This document shows, piece after piece, positions 54,334 through 63,504 of a stretch of 64,000 nucleotides of DNA. Numbering within the stretch: position 1 is the first letter of the stretch; every line of letters starts with the position of its first letter. Source of the stretch: Streptomyces cynarae (GTDB lineage: Bacteria > Actinomycetota > Actinomycetes > Streptomycetales > Streptomycetaceae); NCBI RefSeq assembly GCF_025642135.1, contig NZ_CP106793.1, forward strand, positions 6,416,001 to 6,480,000, read 5' to 3'. Position numbers and translations under genes: made by a program. The notes under the pieces were generated by a model. The model searched no databases. It was not told the DNA's origin and saw only the letters and a program-made list of their open reading frames with translations.

Positions 54334-54606
54334 TTACGTACGGGCGCCCTCGCCTGCCTCGCTGTCGGCGGCCTTCTCGGCGGACTGCTGCTTCGGGATC
54401 CCGACCCCGTCGTCGGCGGCCTCCGCGCTCTTGTGCGGCGCGCCCTCCGGCTTCCCGTCGGGCTCGGCCGCGCCCGCGTCCGCTTCCTCCACCTCGTCCG
54501 CCGCCCCCACCTCGGCGGCCTCCACCGCCTGTGCGGCCTCCGCCGCGGCCGACCGGTCCTCCTCGGTCGTCCTCGACCTCCGGAGAAGCCGTGCAAAAAC
54601 GCCCAT
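54334..54606 (-). CDS. Hypothetical Ala/Glu-rich protein
   Basis: A 90-residue protein. A basic N-terminus (MGVFARLLRRSRTTEED) precedes an acidic Ala/Glu/Asp-rich region (AAEAAQAVEAAEVGAADEVE). GGAG lies ~6 nt before ATG 54606. It precedes the antitoxin-like gene on the same strand with 25 nt between, so they may be one operon. No family is recognised. Confidence 0.55.
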   Translation of the reverse strand: MGVFARLLRRSRTTEEDRSAAAEAAQAVEAAEVGAADEVEEADAGAAEPDGKPEGAPHKSAEAADDGVGIPKQQSAEKAADSEAGEGART

Positions 54607-54788
54607 ATCCACTCCATACGTTACTCGTGCGGGCGAAATACCGCGTAGCCCGGTGCGTCCCATTGCGTCGCCCCGGGTCACCCGTTCTCGAACCGGTGAC
54701 CGGAACCACGCAACAGGCAACGACCTCCCACTCGGGGCGTCACGTAACTCGTTCGAGGCGGGGTCCGGAGGTTTGCGAGACTGTTGCG

Positions 54789-55727
54789 GTGAGTAGTGCA
54801 GCCCCCGCGCCGCGGGTCATCGCCGTCGTCGGACCGACCGCGGCCGGAAAGTCCGATCTGGGAGTATTCCTGGCCCAGCAGCTCGGCGGGGAGGTCGTCA
54901 ACGCCGACTCCATGCAGCTCTACCGGGGGATGGACATCGGCACCGCCAAGCTGACGCCCGAGGAGCGCGGCGGCGTTCCGCACCACCTGCTGGACGTCTG
55001 GGACGTGACGGTGACGGCGTCCGTCGCCGAGTACCAGCGCCTCGCCCGCGCCCGTATCGACGCGCTGCTCGCCGAGGGCCGCTGGCCCGTCCTGGTGGGC
55101 GGCTCGGGACTGTACGTGCGCGGCGCGGTCGACAACCTGGAGTTCCCCGGCACCGACCCAGAGGTGCGCGCCCGGCTCGAGGAGGAGCTCGCCCTGCGCG
55201 GCTCCGGAGCGCTCCACGCGCGCCTGGCCGCCGCCGACCCGGAGGCCGCCCAGGCCATCCTGCCCGGCAACGGCCGCCGGATCGTACGGGCCCTGGAGGT
55301 CATCGAGATCACCGGCCGGCCCTTCACCGCCAACCTCCCGGGTCATGACTCGGTCTACGACACCGTCCAGATCGGCGTCGACGTCGGCAGGCCCGAGTTG
55401 GACGAGCGGATCGCACGCCGCGTCGACCGGATGTGGGAGGCGGGGCTCGTGGACGAGGTACGGGCACTGGAGGCGCAGGGCCTGCGCGAGGGGCGTACGG
55501 CGTCACGCGCGCTCGGATATCAGCAGGTGCTCACGGCGCTCGCGGGGGAGTGCACGCTGGAAGAGGCGCGCGCCGAGACCGTACGCGCAACCAAGCGCTT
55601 CGCGCGCCGTCAGGACTCCTGGTTCCGCCGTGACCCGCGCGTGCACTGGCTCAGCGGCGCCGCGGACGACCTCGGGGAACTTCCGCATCTCGCGCTGGCG
55701 TTGATCGAACGACCGGTTACAGCCTGA
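54789..55727 (+). CDS. miaA: tRNA dimethylallyltransferase MiaA
   Basis: Adds a dimethylallyl group to N6 of A37, the substrate of MiaB. The P-loop is VVGPTAAGKSDLGVFLAQ, followed by the Asp of NADSMQLYRGMDIGTAK, then HHLLDVWDV and ARRQDSWFRRD. The 312-residue length is normal. GTG 54789 begins the conserved part; the frame is open upstream only through GC-rich non-coding sequence. It diverges from the Ala/Glu-rich gene. Confidence 0.95.
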   Translation: MSSAAPAPRVIAVVGPTAAGKSDLGVFLAQQLGGEVVNADSMQLYRGMDIGTAKLTPEERGGVPHHLLDVWDVTVTASVAEYQRLARARIDALLAEGRWPVLVGGSGLYVRGAVDNLEFPGTDPEVRARLEEELALRGSGALHARLAAADPEAAQAILPGNGRRIVRALEVIEITGRPFTANLPGHDSVYDTVQIGVDVGRPELDERIARRVDRMWEAGLVDEVRALEAQGLREGRTASRALGYQQVLTALAGECTLEEARAETVRATKRFARRQDSWFRRDPRVHWLSGAADDLGELPHLALALIERPVTA

Positions 55728-55732
55728 TCACG

Positions 55733-55786
55733 TGATGGCATCGGGACGCTCCGGCCGTCATCCGGGCCTCATCCGGCATGCCATCA
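55733..55786 (+). terminator. Possible terminator after miaA
   Basis: TGATGGCAT / ATGCCATCA (9 bp) flank a 36-nt loop that can form inner GC pairs, beginning 6 nt after the stop. Confidence 0.5.
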
Positions 55787-55828
55787 TCGAGCTTCGATCG
55801 ACCAAGTGAGTCCGAGTTGGGAGGGCGC

Positions 55829-56323
55829 GTGGCGATGGAGGCCGGCCCTCGCGACACCGCACAAGGCGCGCAGCACGGGACCGCGCAGGACGAGGACCCA
55901 AGGCTCAGTTCCGACGGTCCCGACGAGCAGCTCGCGGGCGGTGTGACCGCCGACGGGCCGGATGCGGACGAGCTGTCCACCGGGCTCGAGGTCGAGGTCG
56001 AGCTGCGCCCGCAGCGCCGGCTGCGGATCTGGCAGCTCGCCCCGATCGTGGGGCTGGCCGCGGTCGGCTCCCTGATGTTCGCCTTCCCGCTGGCGTTCGA
56101 GTTCGGTGACGGCGGCGCCGTGGTCGCCATGCTCGGCCTGCTGATCTGCTCGTGCGCGGCCGGCTGGGGCATGATGGCCGCGCGGCGCGTCGGATACACG
56201 TGGCCCGGCCTGCCGCAGCGCGGTTCCGGACGGCGCGCGGACTGGCGTGTGGTCCTCGGGTACGCCGTGGTGGTCGTCGCGGTCGTCGCGCTGGCCGTGT
56301 GGCGCGTGGCCCGGCTGCGCTGA
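55829..56323 (+). CDS. Two-helix membrane protein of unknown function
   Basis: A 164-residue protein. A polar, acidic N-terminal half (~80 residues) is followed by membrane helices LAPIVGLAAVGSLMFAFPLA, AVVAMLGLLICSCAAGWGMM and VLGYAVVVVAVVALAVWRV. GGGAGGG lies just upstream of GTG 55829; an ATG at 55835 is a possible alternative. No known family. It sits conserved between miaA and dapF. Confidence 0.65.
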   Translation: MAMEAGPRDTAQGAQHGTAQDEDPRLSSDGPDEQLAGGVTADGPDADELSTGLEVEVELRPQRRLRIWQLAPIVGLAAVGSLMFAFPLAFEFGDGGAVVAMLGLLICSCAAGWGMMAARRVGYTWPGLPQRGSGRRADWRVVLGYAVVVVAVVALAVWRVARLR

Positions 56324-56369
56324 GCACCCTCGCCGGACGCCGCTGACCCCGCTGCCGTACCGACCCTCT

Positions 56370-56411
56370 CCGTACGCCGCTGTCCTAGAGGCCTCGCCGT
56401 ACGCCGCTGTC
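56370..56411. repeat. Direct repeats upstream of dapF
   Basis: CCGTACGCCGCTGTC occurs at 56370-56384 and 56397-56411 (period 27). CGTACCGACCC also occurs twice (56356-56366 and 56411-56421). They lie in the dapF promoter. Confidence 0.6.
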
Positions 56412-56423
56412 GTACCGACCCCG

Positions 56424-56429
56424 TACGAT
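56424..56429 (+). promoter_or_regulatory. -10 element of dapF, leaderless start likely
   Basis: TACGAT ends 6 nt before ATG 56436. GAGGG overlaps the start too closely to act as a normal Shine-Dalgarno. Confidence 0.45.
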
Positions 56430-56435
56430 CGAGGG

Positions 56436-57305
56436 ATGAGCACGCGGATCGCCTTCCTCAAGGGTCACGGCACGGAGAACGACTTCGTGATCATCCCGGA
56501 CCCCGAGAACGCCATCGACCTGCCCCCGGCCGCCGTCGCCGCCCTGTGCGACCGCCGCGCGGGCATCGGCGGCGACGGTCTGCTGCACGTCGTGCGCTCC
56601 GCCGCGCACCCCGAGGCCGAGGAGATGGCCGGGGAGGCGGAGTGGTTCATGGACTACCGCAACGGCGACGGCTCGGTCGCGGAGATGTGCGGCAACGGCG
56701 TACGGGTGTTCGCGCGCTACCTCCAGCACGCCGGTCACGTGACCGAGGGCGATCTCGCGATCGCAACGCGCGGGGGTGTCAAGACCGTCCACCTCGCGAA
56801 GGACGGCGATGTCACCGTCGGCATGGGCCGGGCCGTCCTGCCCGCGGGGGACGTCACGGTCAGTGTCGGCGAGCACAGCTGGCCCGCGCGCAACGTGAAC
56901 ATGGGCAACCCGCACGCGGTCGCGTTCGTAGACGACCTCGCGCACGCGGGGAACCTGTTCACCCCGCCCCCGTTCAGCCCGGCCTCCGCCTACCCGGACG
57001 GGGTGAACGTCGAGTTCGTGGTCGACCGCGCCCCTCGCCACGTCGCGATGCGCGTCCACGAGCGCGGCTCCGGGGAGACCCGCTCGTGCGGCACGGGCGC
57101 GTGCGCGGTGGCCGTGGCCACGGCCCGCCGCGACGGCGCCGACCCGGCCGTGACGGGCACCCCCGTGACGTACACCGTGGACGTTCCGGGCGGCACCCTG
57201 GTGATCACCGAGCGCCCGGACGGCGAGATCGAGATGACCGGCCCGGCGGTGATCGTCGCCGAGGGCGAGATCGACGCCGAGTGGCTCCTGACCGCGGCCC
57301 GCTGA
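56436..57305 (+). CDS. dapF: Diaminopimelate epimerase DapF
   Basis: Converts LL- to meso-diaminopimelate for lysine and peptidoglycan synthesis. Streptomyces uses LL-DAP in its wall, so the main role is in lysine synthesis. The two catalytic Cys are C85 (EMCGNGVRVF) and C218 (RSCGTGACAV). The 289-residue length is usual. ATG 56436 is preceded by repeats and a leaderless-type -10. It is followed by a 501-bp gap. Confidence 0.96.
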   Translation: MSTRIAFLKGHGTENDFVIIPDPENAIDLPPAAVAALCDRRAGIGGDGLLHVVRSAAHPEAEEMAGEAEWFMDYRNGDGSVAEMCGNGVRVFARYLQHAGHVTEGDLAIATRGGVKTVHLAKDGDVTVGMGRAVLPAGDVTVSVGEHSWPARNVNMGNPHAVAFVDDLAHAGNLFTPPPFSPASAYPDGVNVEFVVDRAPRHVAMRVHERGSGETRSCGTGACAVAVATARRDGADPAVTGTPVTYTVDVPGGTLVITERPDGEIEMTGPAVIVAEGEIDAEWLLTAAR

Positions 57306-57806
57306 CGCGCAGCTCGACGACGTCGTCACGCGGACCGGAAGTCCCCGGACGAACGGCCGGGGAGTCTCCTGCCGCTCCTGCGGCTGCCCGAACTCGAGCC
57401 CCCACGCTGCCCTTTGAGGGGCGAACGGACGGCGCGCCGAAGCACGGCGTGGCATGCGGGCGGTGACGTTGCGCACCGCGCGGTGGCCGAAAGAAGGCGC
57501 TCCGCCTTGCCGCCGTACGGCTCCGGATCAAAGCCCCAGCCGCTTCCGGCGCGCCGATCCCCAGCTCGGAGCCGGTGGAAACGCCGGAATCGACGGCCGG
57601 AGCAGGTTCCCCTGGCGGAAACGCGTAAACCTTCAGGGCATCGCTCGAATGGGTGATCCGCTTCACGCTCGGCGAGAGCCGGTCGGGCAGGCGTGGTGGG
57701 CTCGATAGCATCAAGCACCGGCCGGGACGGGGAACCGTCGCGAGCCCCTGCGCCGCGAACGCCAGCAGGCACTCCGTCCGCCGGTCGACGCAGCCGGAGG
57801 TGCCCA
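57306..57806. other. Gene-free stretch upstream of the RelA/SpoT homologue
   Basis: No coding sequence is supported here. Open frames are shadows with no ribosome binding sites. TAGCAT near 57711 is a possible -10 for the downstream gene, giving a leader of ~90 nt. GGAGG (57796-57800) lies 6-8 nt before ATG 57807. The region may contain control for ppGpp synthesis, but no operator is recognised. Confidence 0.5.
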
Positions 57807-59990
57807 ATGAGTGCGGAGGCCACGAACCCTGCCGACCCCGCCCCTGCAACGCCCGGGGCCCACCGCAGGAAGAGCCGCGCCCGGCTCGACCTGCGCCGGC
57901 TGGGCCGGGCCGCGCTGCTCGGCCCCGCCGCCCGTGACCGGCTGCCCGACGCCATCGGCCACGTCGTCGAGGCCCACCGCGCCCATCACCCCGACGCCGA
58001 CCTCGAACCACTGCGCCGCGCCTATCTGTTGGCCGAGTCCTCGCACCGGGGACAGATGCGCAAGAGCGGCGAGCCGTACATCACACACCCCCTCGCCGTG
58101 ACCTTGATCCTCGCCGAACTCGGGGCCGAGACCACGACCTTGACCGCTTCCCTGCTCCACGACACCGTCGAGGACACCGATGTGACGCTCGAGCAGGTGC
58201 GCGAGGAGTTCGGCGAGGAGGTGCGCTACCTCGTCGACGGTGTCACCAAACTGGAGAAGGTCGACTACGGAGCGGCCGCCGAGCCCGAGACCTTCCGCAA
58301 GATGCTCGTCGCCGCCGGCAACGACGTCCGCGTGATGTCGATCAAACTCGCCGACCGGCTGCACAACATGCGCACGCTCGGCGTGATGCGCCGGGAGAAG
58401 CAGGAACGCATCGCCAGGGTCACCCGGGACGTGCTCATCCCGCTCGCCGAGCGCCTCGGCGTCCAGGCGCTCAAGACCGAACTCGAGGACCTCGTCTTCG
58501 CGGTCCTGCACCCGGAGGAGTACGAGCACACCAGGGAACTCATCGCCGAGAACGCGGCGCACGGCGACGATCCGCTCGCCGAGACGGCCGACCAGGTGCG
58601 CACGGTGCTGCGCGAGGCCGGGATCCCGGCCGAAGTCCTCATCCGGCCACGGCACTTCGTCTCCGTCCACCGCGTCTCCCGCAAGCGGGGCCGGTTGCGC
58701 GGCGCCGACTTCGGGCGCCTGCTGGTGCTCGTGAACGAGGACGCCGACTGCTACGCGGTCCTCGGCGAACTGCACACCTGCATGACCCCGGTGGTCTCGG
58801 AGTTCAAGGACTTCATCGCCGTCCCCAAGTTCAACCTGTACCAGTCGCTGCACACCGCGGTCACGCGGGAGGACGGCGAGGTCGCCGAAGTCCTCATCCG
58901 CACCCACCAGATGCACAAGGTCGCCGAGGCCGGAGTGATCGCGCTCGGCAATCCCTACGCCCCCGCCTCCGACGATCCGGCCGACGGCGAGCGCGCCGAC
59001 CCCACCCGGCCCGGCTGGCTCTCCCGGCTGCTTCAGTGGCAGCAGGCGGCGCCGGACACCGACACGTTCTGGTCGTCACTGCGCGAGGACCTCGCCCAGG
59101 ACCGGGAGATCACCGTGTTCCGCCCCGACGGGGGCGCGCTGGGGCTTCCGGAGGGCGCCAGTTGCGTGGACGCGGCGTACGCGCAGTACGGGGAGGACGC
59201 GCACGCGTGCATCGGGGCCCGGGTCAACGGGCGGCTGGCGACGCTGAGCACGGTCCTGAAGGACGGCGACACCGTGCAGCTCCTCATGGGCCAGGACCCG
59301 GCCTCGGAGCCGTCCCGGGAGTGGCTGGAGCACGCCCGCACGCCGGCCGCGCGGATCGCGATCCAGCGATGGCTGGCGGCGCATCCGGTGTCCGCCGAGA
59401 CCTTCGGCGGCGCGTCGGCGCCGGGCGCCCGGGACTCGCTGGACGACGCCGGCGCGCACGCCCCCGGCCTCGGGACCGCCGCACGCCGGCCGGCCCTGCC
59501 CGCGCGCCCCACCACGGACACGCCCGGCGTGCGCGACGCCAACGCCGTCGTGGACCTGCCCGGCGCCACCGTGCGGCTCGCGGGCTGCTGTACGCCGGTG
59601 CCGCCGGACGAGGTCACCGGCTTCGCCGTGCGCGGGGGCGTGGTGACCGTGCACCGCGTCGAGTGCGCCGGAGTGGAGCGCATGAAGAGCGCCGGGCGCG
59701 AGGAGGTCGGCGTGCGCTGGGGGGACACCACCGAGTGCCGGGTCACGCTCGTCGCGGAGTCCTTCGGCCGCCCGCACCTGCTCGCGGACCTCACCGAGGC
59801 CATCGCCCTGGAAGGCGTCGCCATCGTCTCGGCCACGGTCGAGCCCCCGAGCCAGCAGCGCGTACGCCACACGTACACACTCCAGCTCCCGGACGCCTCC
59901 CATCTGCCGTCCCTGATGAAAGCGATGCGGAACGTGCCGGGGGTCTACGACGTGAGCAGAGCCCAGCACCCGGCCACGACCGTGCACTGA
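57807..59990 (+). CDS. rshA: RelA/SpoT homologue, RshA type
   Basis: A 727-residue (p)ppGpp enzyme. The HD hydrolase domain (SSHRGQMRKSGEPYITHPLA, LLHDTVEDTDV, KLADRLHNMRTL) is complete. The synthetase region is diverged: RPRHFVSVHRVSRKRG replaces RPKHIYSIYRKM, and the G-loop Asp (ADFGRLLVLV) remains. TGS and ACT domains follow. S. coelicolor has relA plus rshA, and this locus between dapF and the M1 peptidase is the rshA position. GGAGG precedes ATG 57807. Confidence 0.9.
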   Translation: MSAEATNPADPAPATPGAHRRKSRARLDLRRLGRAALLGPAARDRLPDAIGHVVEAHRAHHPDADLEPLRRAYLLAESSHRGQMRKSGEPYITHPLAVTLILAELGAETTTLTASLLHDTVEDTDVTLEQVREEFGEEVRYLVDGVTKLEKVDYGAAAEPETFRKMLVAAGNDVRVMSIKLADRLHNMRTLGVMRREKQERIARVTRDVLIPLAERLGVQALKTELEDLVFAVLHPEEYEHTRELIAENAAHGDDPLAETADQVRTVLREAGIPAEVLIRPRHFVSVHRVSRKRGRLRGADFGRLLVLVNEDADCYAVLGELHTCMTPVVSEFKDFIAVPKFNLYQSLHTAVTREDGEVAEVLIRTHQMHKVAEAGVIALGNPYAPASDDPADGERADPTRPGWLSRLLQWQQAAPDTDTFWSSLREDLAQDREITVFRPDGGALGLPEGASCVDAAYAQYGEDAHACIGARVNGRLATLSTVLKDGDTVQLLMGQDPASEPSREWLEHARTPAARIAIQRWLAAHPVSAETFGGASAPGARDSLDDAGAHAPGLGTAARRPALPARPTTDTPGVRDANAVVDLPGATVRLAGCCTPVPPDEVTGFAVRGGVVTVHRVECAGVERMKSAGREEVGVRWGDTTECRVTLVAESFGRPHLLADLTEAIALEGVAIVSATVEPPSQQRVRHTYTLQLPDASHLPSLMKAMRNVPGVYDVSRAQHPATTVH

Positions 59991-60235
59991 CAGTGCCCCC
60001 ACCCGGCTGCCTGTCCGGTGCGGGCCGGCCGTCCCCGTTCGGCCGCCGGCCCGCGTCCCCCTACAGCCGCCCCGCCCGACCCCCGCACGGCCGCTGCCTG
60101 ACCCGCCCGTACGGCTGCCGCCGGATCCCACGAGTCGACCCCCTGCTCCGTCAGCCGTCCCCCGGCTGAACCCGTTCGAGTGGGACGGGTGCGCGTCGGA
60201 CACGTCCGGGGAGTGCGCGCTGATAGCGGTGGTCC

Positions 60236-61738
60236 ATGCCGCTCAGCCTTCGTTCCGTCACGCCACGTGTCCACCGTGCCCAGGCGGCCCTGCTCGCCTG
60301 TGCCGTCTCCGGTTGTCTGATCGCCGCGAGCGCCCCTTCGCCCGCCGCCCCCCTCGGCGTCGGCGACCGTCTCTACCCCACGCTCGGCAACCCCGGATAC
60401 GACGTCCGGTCGTACGACCTCTCCTTCACCTACACCGGCGACAACAGCAAGCCGCTCGCCGCCGTCACCACCATCAACGCCCGTACCACCCAGCGGCTGG
60501 AGCGCGTCAACCTCGACTTCGCGCACGGCACGGTCGAGTCCGTCGACGTCAACGGCCTGCGCGCGGACTTCACCGGCGCGGGGGAGGACCTGGTGATCAC
60601 TCCTGGCGTCCCGCTCCCCAAGGGGAGCCTGCTGCGCATCACCGTGCGGCACACCAGCGACCCCGTCTCCGGCAAGGACCGGCAGGGCGGCTGGGTGCGC
60701 ACCGACGACGGGCTCGCCATGGCCAACCAGGCCGACGCCGCCCACCTGGTCTTCCCGTGCAACGACCACCCGTCCGACAAGGCGATGTTCACGATCCACG
60801 TGACCGCGCCGGACGACTACACGGCCGTGGCGAACGGTGTCCCGGTGAGCACGCGGCGAAGCGGAAGAAGCACCACCTGGACCTACCGCACCCAGCACCC
60901 CATGGCCACGGAACTCGCCCAGGTGTCCATCGGCCGCACCGCCGTCCTGCACCGCACGGGACCCCACGGCCTTCCCGTCCGCGACGTGGTCCCGGCCAAG
61001 GATCAGGCGGAGCTCGAACGCTGGCTGAAGAAGACGCCCGACCAGATCGCCTGGCTGGAGAAGAAGGTCGGCCCGTACCCCTTCGAGACGTACGGGGTGT
61101 TGATCGCCCAGGCCAAGACCGGCTTCGAGCTGGAGACGCAGACGCTGTCCCTCTTCGAGAAACGCATGTTCACCGAGCCCGCTTTCCCCTCGTGGTACAT
61201 CGAGTCGATCATGGTCCACGAGCTGTCCCACCAGTGGTTCGGCGACAGCGTCAGCCCGCGCACCTGGTCCGACCTGTGGCTCAACGAGGGACACGCCACC
61301 TGGTACGAGGCCCTGTACGCGGACGAGACGGCACACCGGTCCCTTCAGGCGCGGATGAAGGCGGCGTACGCCCTCTCCGACGGCTGGCGCGCCTCCGACG
61401 GCCCGCCCGCCGCGCCCAAGCCTCCGAAGCCCGGGCAGAAGATCAGCCTCTTCCGGCCCAACGTCTACGACGGAGCCGCCCTGGTGCTGTACGCCCTGCG
61501 CCAGGAGATCGGCGCCACCGCCTTCCAGCGCCTGGAGCGGGCCTGGGTGGCACTGCACCACGACTCCACGGCGACCACCGCCGACTTCGAACGCCTGGCG
61601 TCCGACACCGCCGGACGCGATCTGAGCGCCTTCTTCCAGGGGTGGCTCCATGGCGAGAAGACCCCGCCGATGCCCGGCCACCCGGACTGGAGGAGCGAGC
61701 CCGCCGAGAGCGCCAAGGGCGCCGAACAAGTCGGATGA
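60236..61738 (+). CDS. Secreted M1-family metallopeptidase
   Basis: A 500-residue zinc aminopeptidase-like protein. A signal peptide (LLACAVSGCLIAASAPSPAA) precedes the N-terminal beta domain. The zinc motif is H328-E-L-S-H332 followed 18 residues later by Glu351 (WLNEGHATW), and Tyr/Glu of the GAMEN-like region are less clear (TGFELETQTLS). It lacks the large C-terminal helical domain of PepN. The upstream gap (59991-60235) shows no gene. Confidence 0.9.
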   Translation: MPLSLRSVTPRVHRAQAALLACAVSGCLIAASAPSPAAPLGVGDRLYPTLGNPGYDVRSYDLSFTYTGDNSKPLAAVTTINARTTQRLERVNLDFAHGTVESVDVNGLRADFTGAGEDLVITPGVPLPKGSLLRITVRHTSDPVSGKDRQGGWVRTDDGLAMANQADAAHLVFPCNDHPSDKAMFTIHVTAPDDYTAVANGVPVSTRRSGRSTTWTYRTQHPMATELAQVSIGRTAVLHRTGPHGLPVRDVVPAKDQAELERWLKKTPDQIAWLEKKVGPYPFETYGVLIAQAKTGFELETQTLSLFEKRMFTEPAFPSWYIESIMVHELSHQWFGDSVSPRTWSDLWLNEGHATWYEALYADETAHRSLQARMKAAYALSDGWRASDGPPAAPKPPKPGQKISLFRPNVYDGAALVLYALRQEIGATAFQRLERAWVALHHDSTATTADFERLASDTAGRDLSAFFQGWLHGEKTPPMPGHPDWRSEPAESAKGAEQVG

Positions 61739-61914
61739 CGGGACGGGCCGTGCCGTGGGACCATCATCAGGTCGGCGGCGCGGCCCCCTCGGGGCGGGTG
61801 ACCGGGAATCTTCCGGGGCACTCGAGCGTTGTGACCGGTGACGACGTCTGTGACGGGCACTGCACGGCCGCCACTCCGTCACCGCAACCGGATTCCCATC
61901 GACGTAAGGACCCA

Positions 61915-63405
61915 ATGACCTCCTCTTCTTCCCCTTCCCAGGACGCCAAGCGCCTCGCACACGCCTACGCCGAAGGTCTTCGGGCCGATGCCCTGATGGA
62001 AGAGGACGTCGCCTGGAGCCACGAGATCGACGGAGAGCGGGACGGCGACCAGTTCGACCGCTCCGAGCGCGCGGCCCTGCGCCGTGTCGCGGGCCTGTCC
62101 ACCGAGCTCGAGGACGTCACCGAGGTCGAGTACCGACAGCTGCGGCTGGAGCGCGTCGTGCTCGTCGGGGTGTGGACGTCGGGGACCGCGCAGGACGCGG
62201 AGAACTCCCTCGCCGAGCTGGCCGCCCTCGCGGAGACCGCGGGTGCGCTCGTGCTCGACGGTGTGATCCAGCGCCGTGACACGCCCGACGCGGCCACCTA
62301 CATCGGCTCCGGCAAGGCGAACGAGCTGCGCGACATCGTCCTCGAGACGGGCGCGGACACCGTCATCTGCGACGGTGAGCTGAGCCCGGCCCAGCTGATC
62401 CACCTCGAGGACGTCGTCAAGGTCAAGGTCATCGACCGTACGGCCCTGATCCTGGACATCTTCGCCCAGCACGCCAAGTCCCGCGAGGGCAAGGCGCAGG
62501 TCGCGCTCGCCCAGATGCAGTACATGCTGCCGAGGCTGCGCGGCTGGGGTCAGTCGCTGTCCCGGCAGATGGGCGGCGGCAGCGGCGGCCTCGCGACCCG
62601 CGGCCCCGGTGAGACCAAGATCGAGACGGACCGGCGGCGGATCCGCGAGAAGATGGCGAAGATGCGCCGGGAGATCGCGGAGATGAAGACCGGCCGCGAG
62701 ATCAAGCGCCAGGAGCGCAGGCGCCACAAGGTGCCCTCGGTCGCCATCGCGGGCTACACCAACGCAGGCAAGTCCTCCCTGCTCAACCGCCTCACCGGCG
62801 CGGGCGTCCTGGTCGAGAACGCGCTGTTCGCGACCCTCGACCCGACCGTGCGCCGGGCGCAGACCCCGAGCGGGCGGCTGTACACGCTGGCGGACACCGT
62901 CGGCTTCGTACGGCACCTGCCGCACCACCTGGTCGAGGCGTTCCGCTCCACGATGGAGGAGGTCGGCGACTCCGACCTGATCCTGCACGTGGTCGACGGT
63001 TCGCACCCGAACCCGGAGGAGCAGCTGGCCGCCGTGCGCGAGGTGATCACGGACGTCGGCGCCACCGGCGTACCGGAGATCGTCGTGATCAACAAGGCGG
63101 ACGCGGCGGACCCGCTGGTGCTCCAGCGGCTGCTGCGGATCGAGAACCGCGCCATCGCGGTCTCGGCCCGCACCGGCCAGGGCATCGAGGAACTGCTCGC
63201 GCTCATCGACGACGAGCTGCCGAGGCCGTCGGTCGAGATCGAGGCGCTCGTGCCCTACACGCACGGCCGACTGGTCGCGCGCGCCCACTCCGACGGCGAG
63301 GTGATCTCCGAGGAGCACACCCCGGAGGGCACCGTGCTCAAGGCTCGGGTGCACGAGGAACTGGCGGCGGAACTGGCGCCGTACGCGCCGGCTCCCGCGC
63401 TCTGA
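61915..63405 (+). CDS. hflX: Ribosome-associated GTPase HflX
   Basis: A 496-residue GTPase that splits stalled 70S ribosomes after heat or antibiotic stress. The N-terminal HflX domain carries YIGSGKANELRDIV and the LRGWGQSLSRQMGGGSGG block. The GTPase has G1 AGYTNAGKSSLLNRLTG, G3 DTVGFVRHLPHHLVEAF and G4 NKAD. AAGGA precedes ATG 61915. It has a strong terminator directly after. Confidence 0.96.
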   Translation: MTSSSSPSQDAKRLAHAYAEGLRADALMEEDVAWSHEIDGERDGDQFDRSERAALRRVAGLSTELEDVTEVEYRQLRLERVVLVGVWTSGTAQDAENSLAELAALAETAGALVLDGVIQRRDTPDAATYIGSGKANELRDIVLETGADTVICDGELSPAQLIHLEDVVKVKVIDRTALILDIFAQHAKSREGKAQVALAQMQYMLPRLRGWGQSLSRQMGGGSGGLATRGPGETKIETDRRRIREKMAKMRREIAEMKTGREIKRQERRRHKVPSVAIAGYTNAGKSSLLNRLTGAGVLVENALFATLDPTVRRAQTPSGRLYTLADTVGFVRHLPHHLVEAFRSTMEEVGDSDLILHVVDGSHPNPEEQLAAVREVITDVGATGVPEIVVINKADAADPLVLQRLLRIENRAIAVSARTGQGIEELLALIDDELPRPSVEIEALVPYTHGRLVARAHSDGEVISEEHTPEGTVLKARVHEELAAELAPYAPAPAL

Positions 63406-63423
63406 CCCTCGGCGTGAAGGTTC

Positions 63424-63463
63424 GAAGCCCGCTCCCTGCGACAGGGAGCGGGCTTCGCTTTCC
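63424..63463. terminator. Bidirectional rho-independent terminator between hflX and a protease gene
   Basis: A perfect 15-bp stem, GAAGCCCGCTCCCTG / CAGGGAGCGGGCTTC, extended by one C-G pair, has a 3-nt loop and is followed by GCTTTCC. It separates two convergent genes. Confidence 0.92.
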
Positions 63464-63504
63464 TCACGGGTGTCCGGGGACGGACGACGGCGAGGCGGGG
63501 CGCG

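Noticed and set aside
57480..57720. BldD-type site and small hairpins upstream of the RelA/SpoT homologue
   Set aside because: GGTGA-N6-TCACG only partly matches the BldD consensus and the hairpins are five or six base pairs long.
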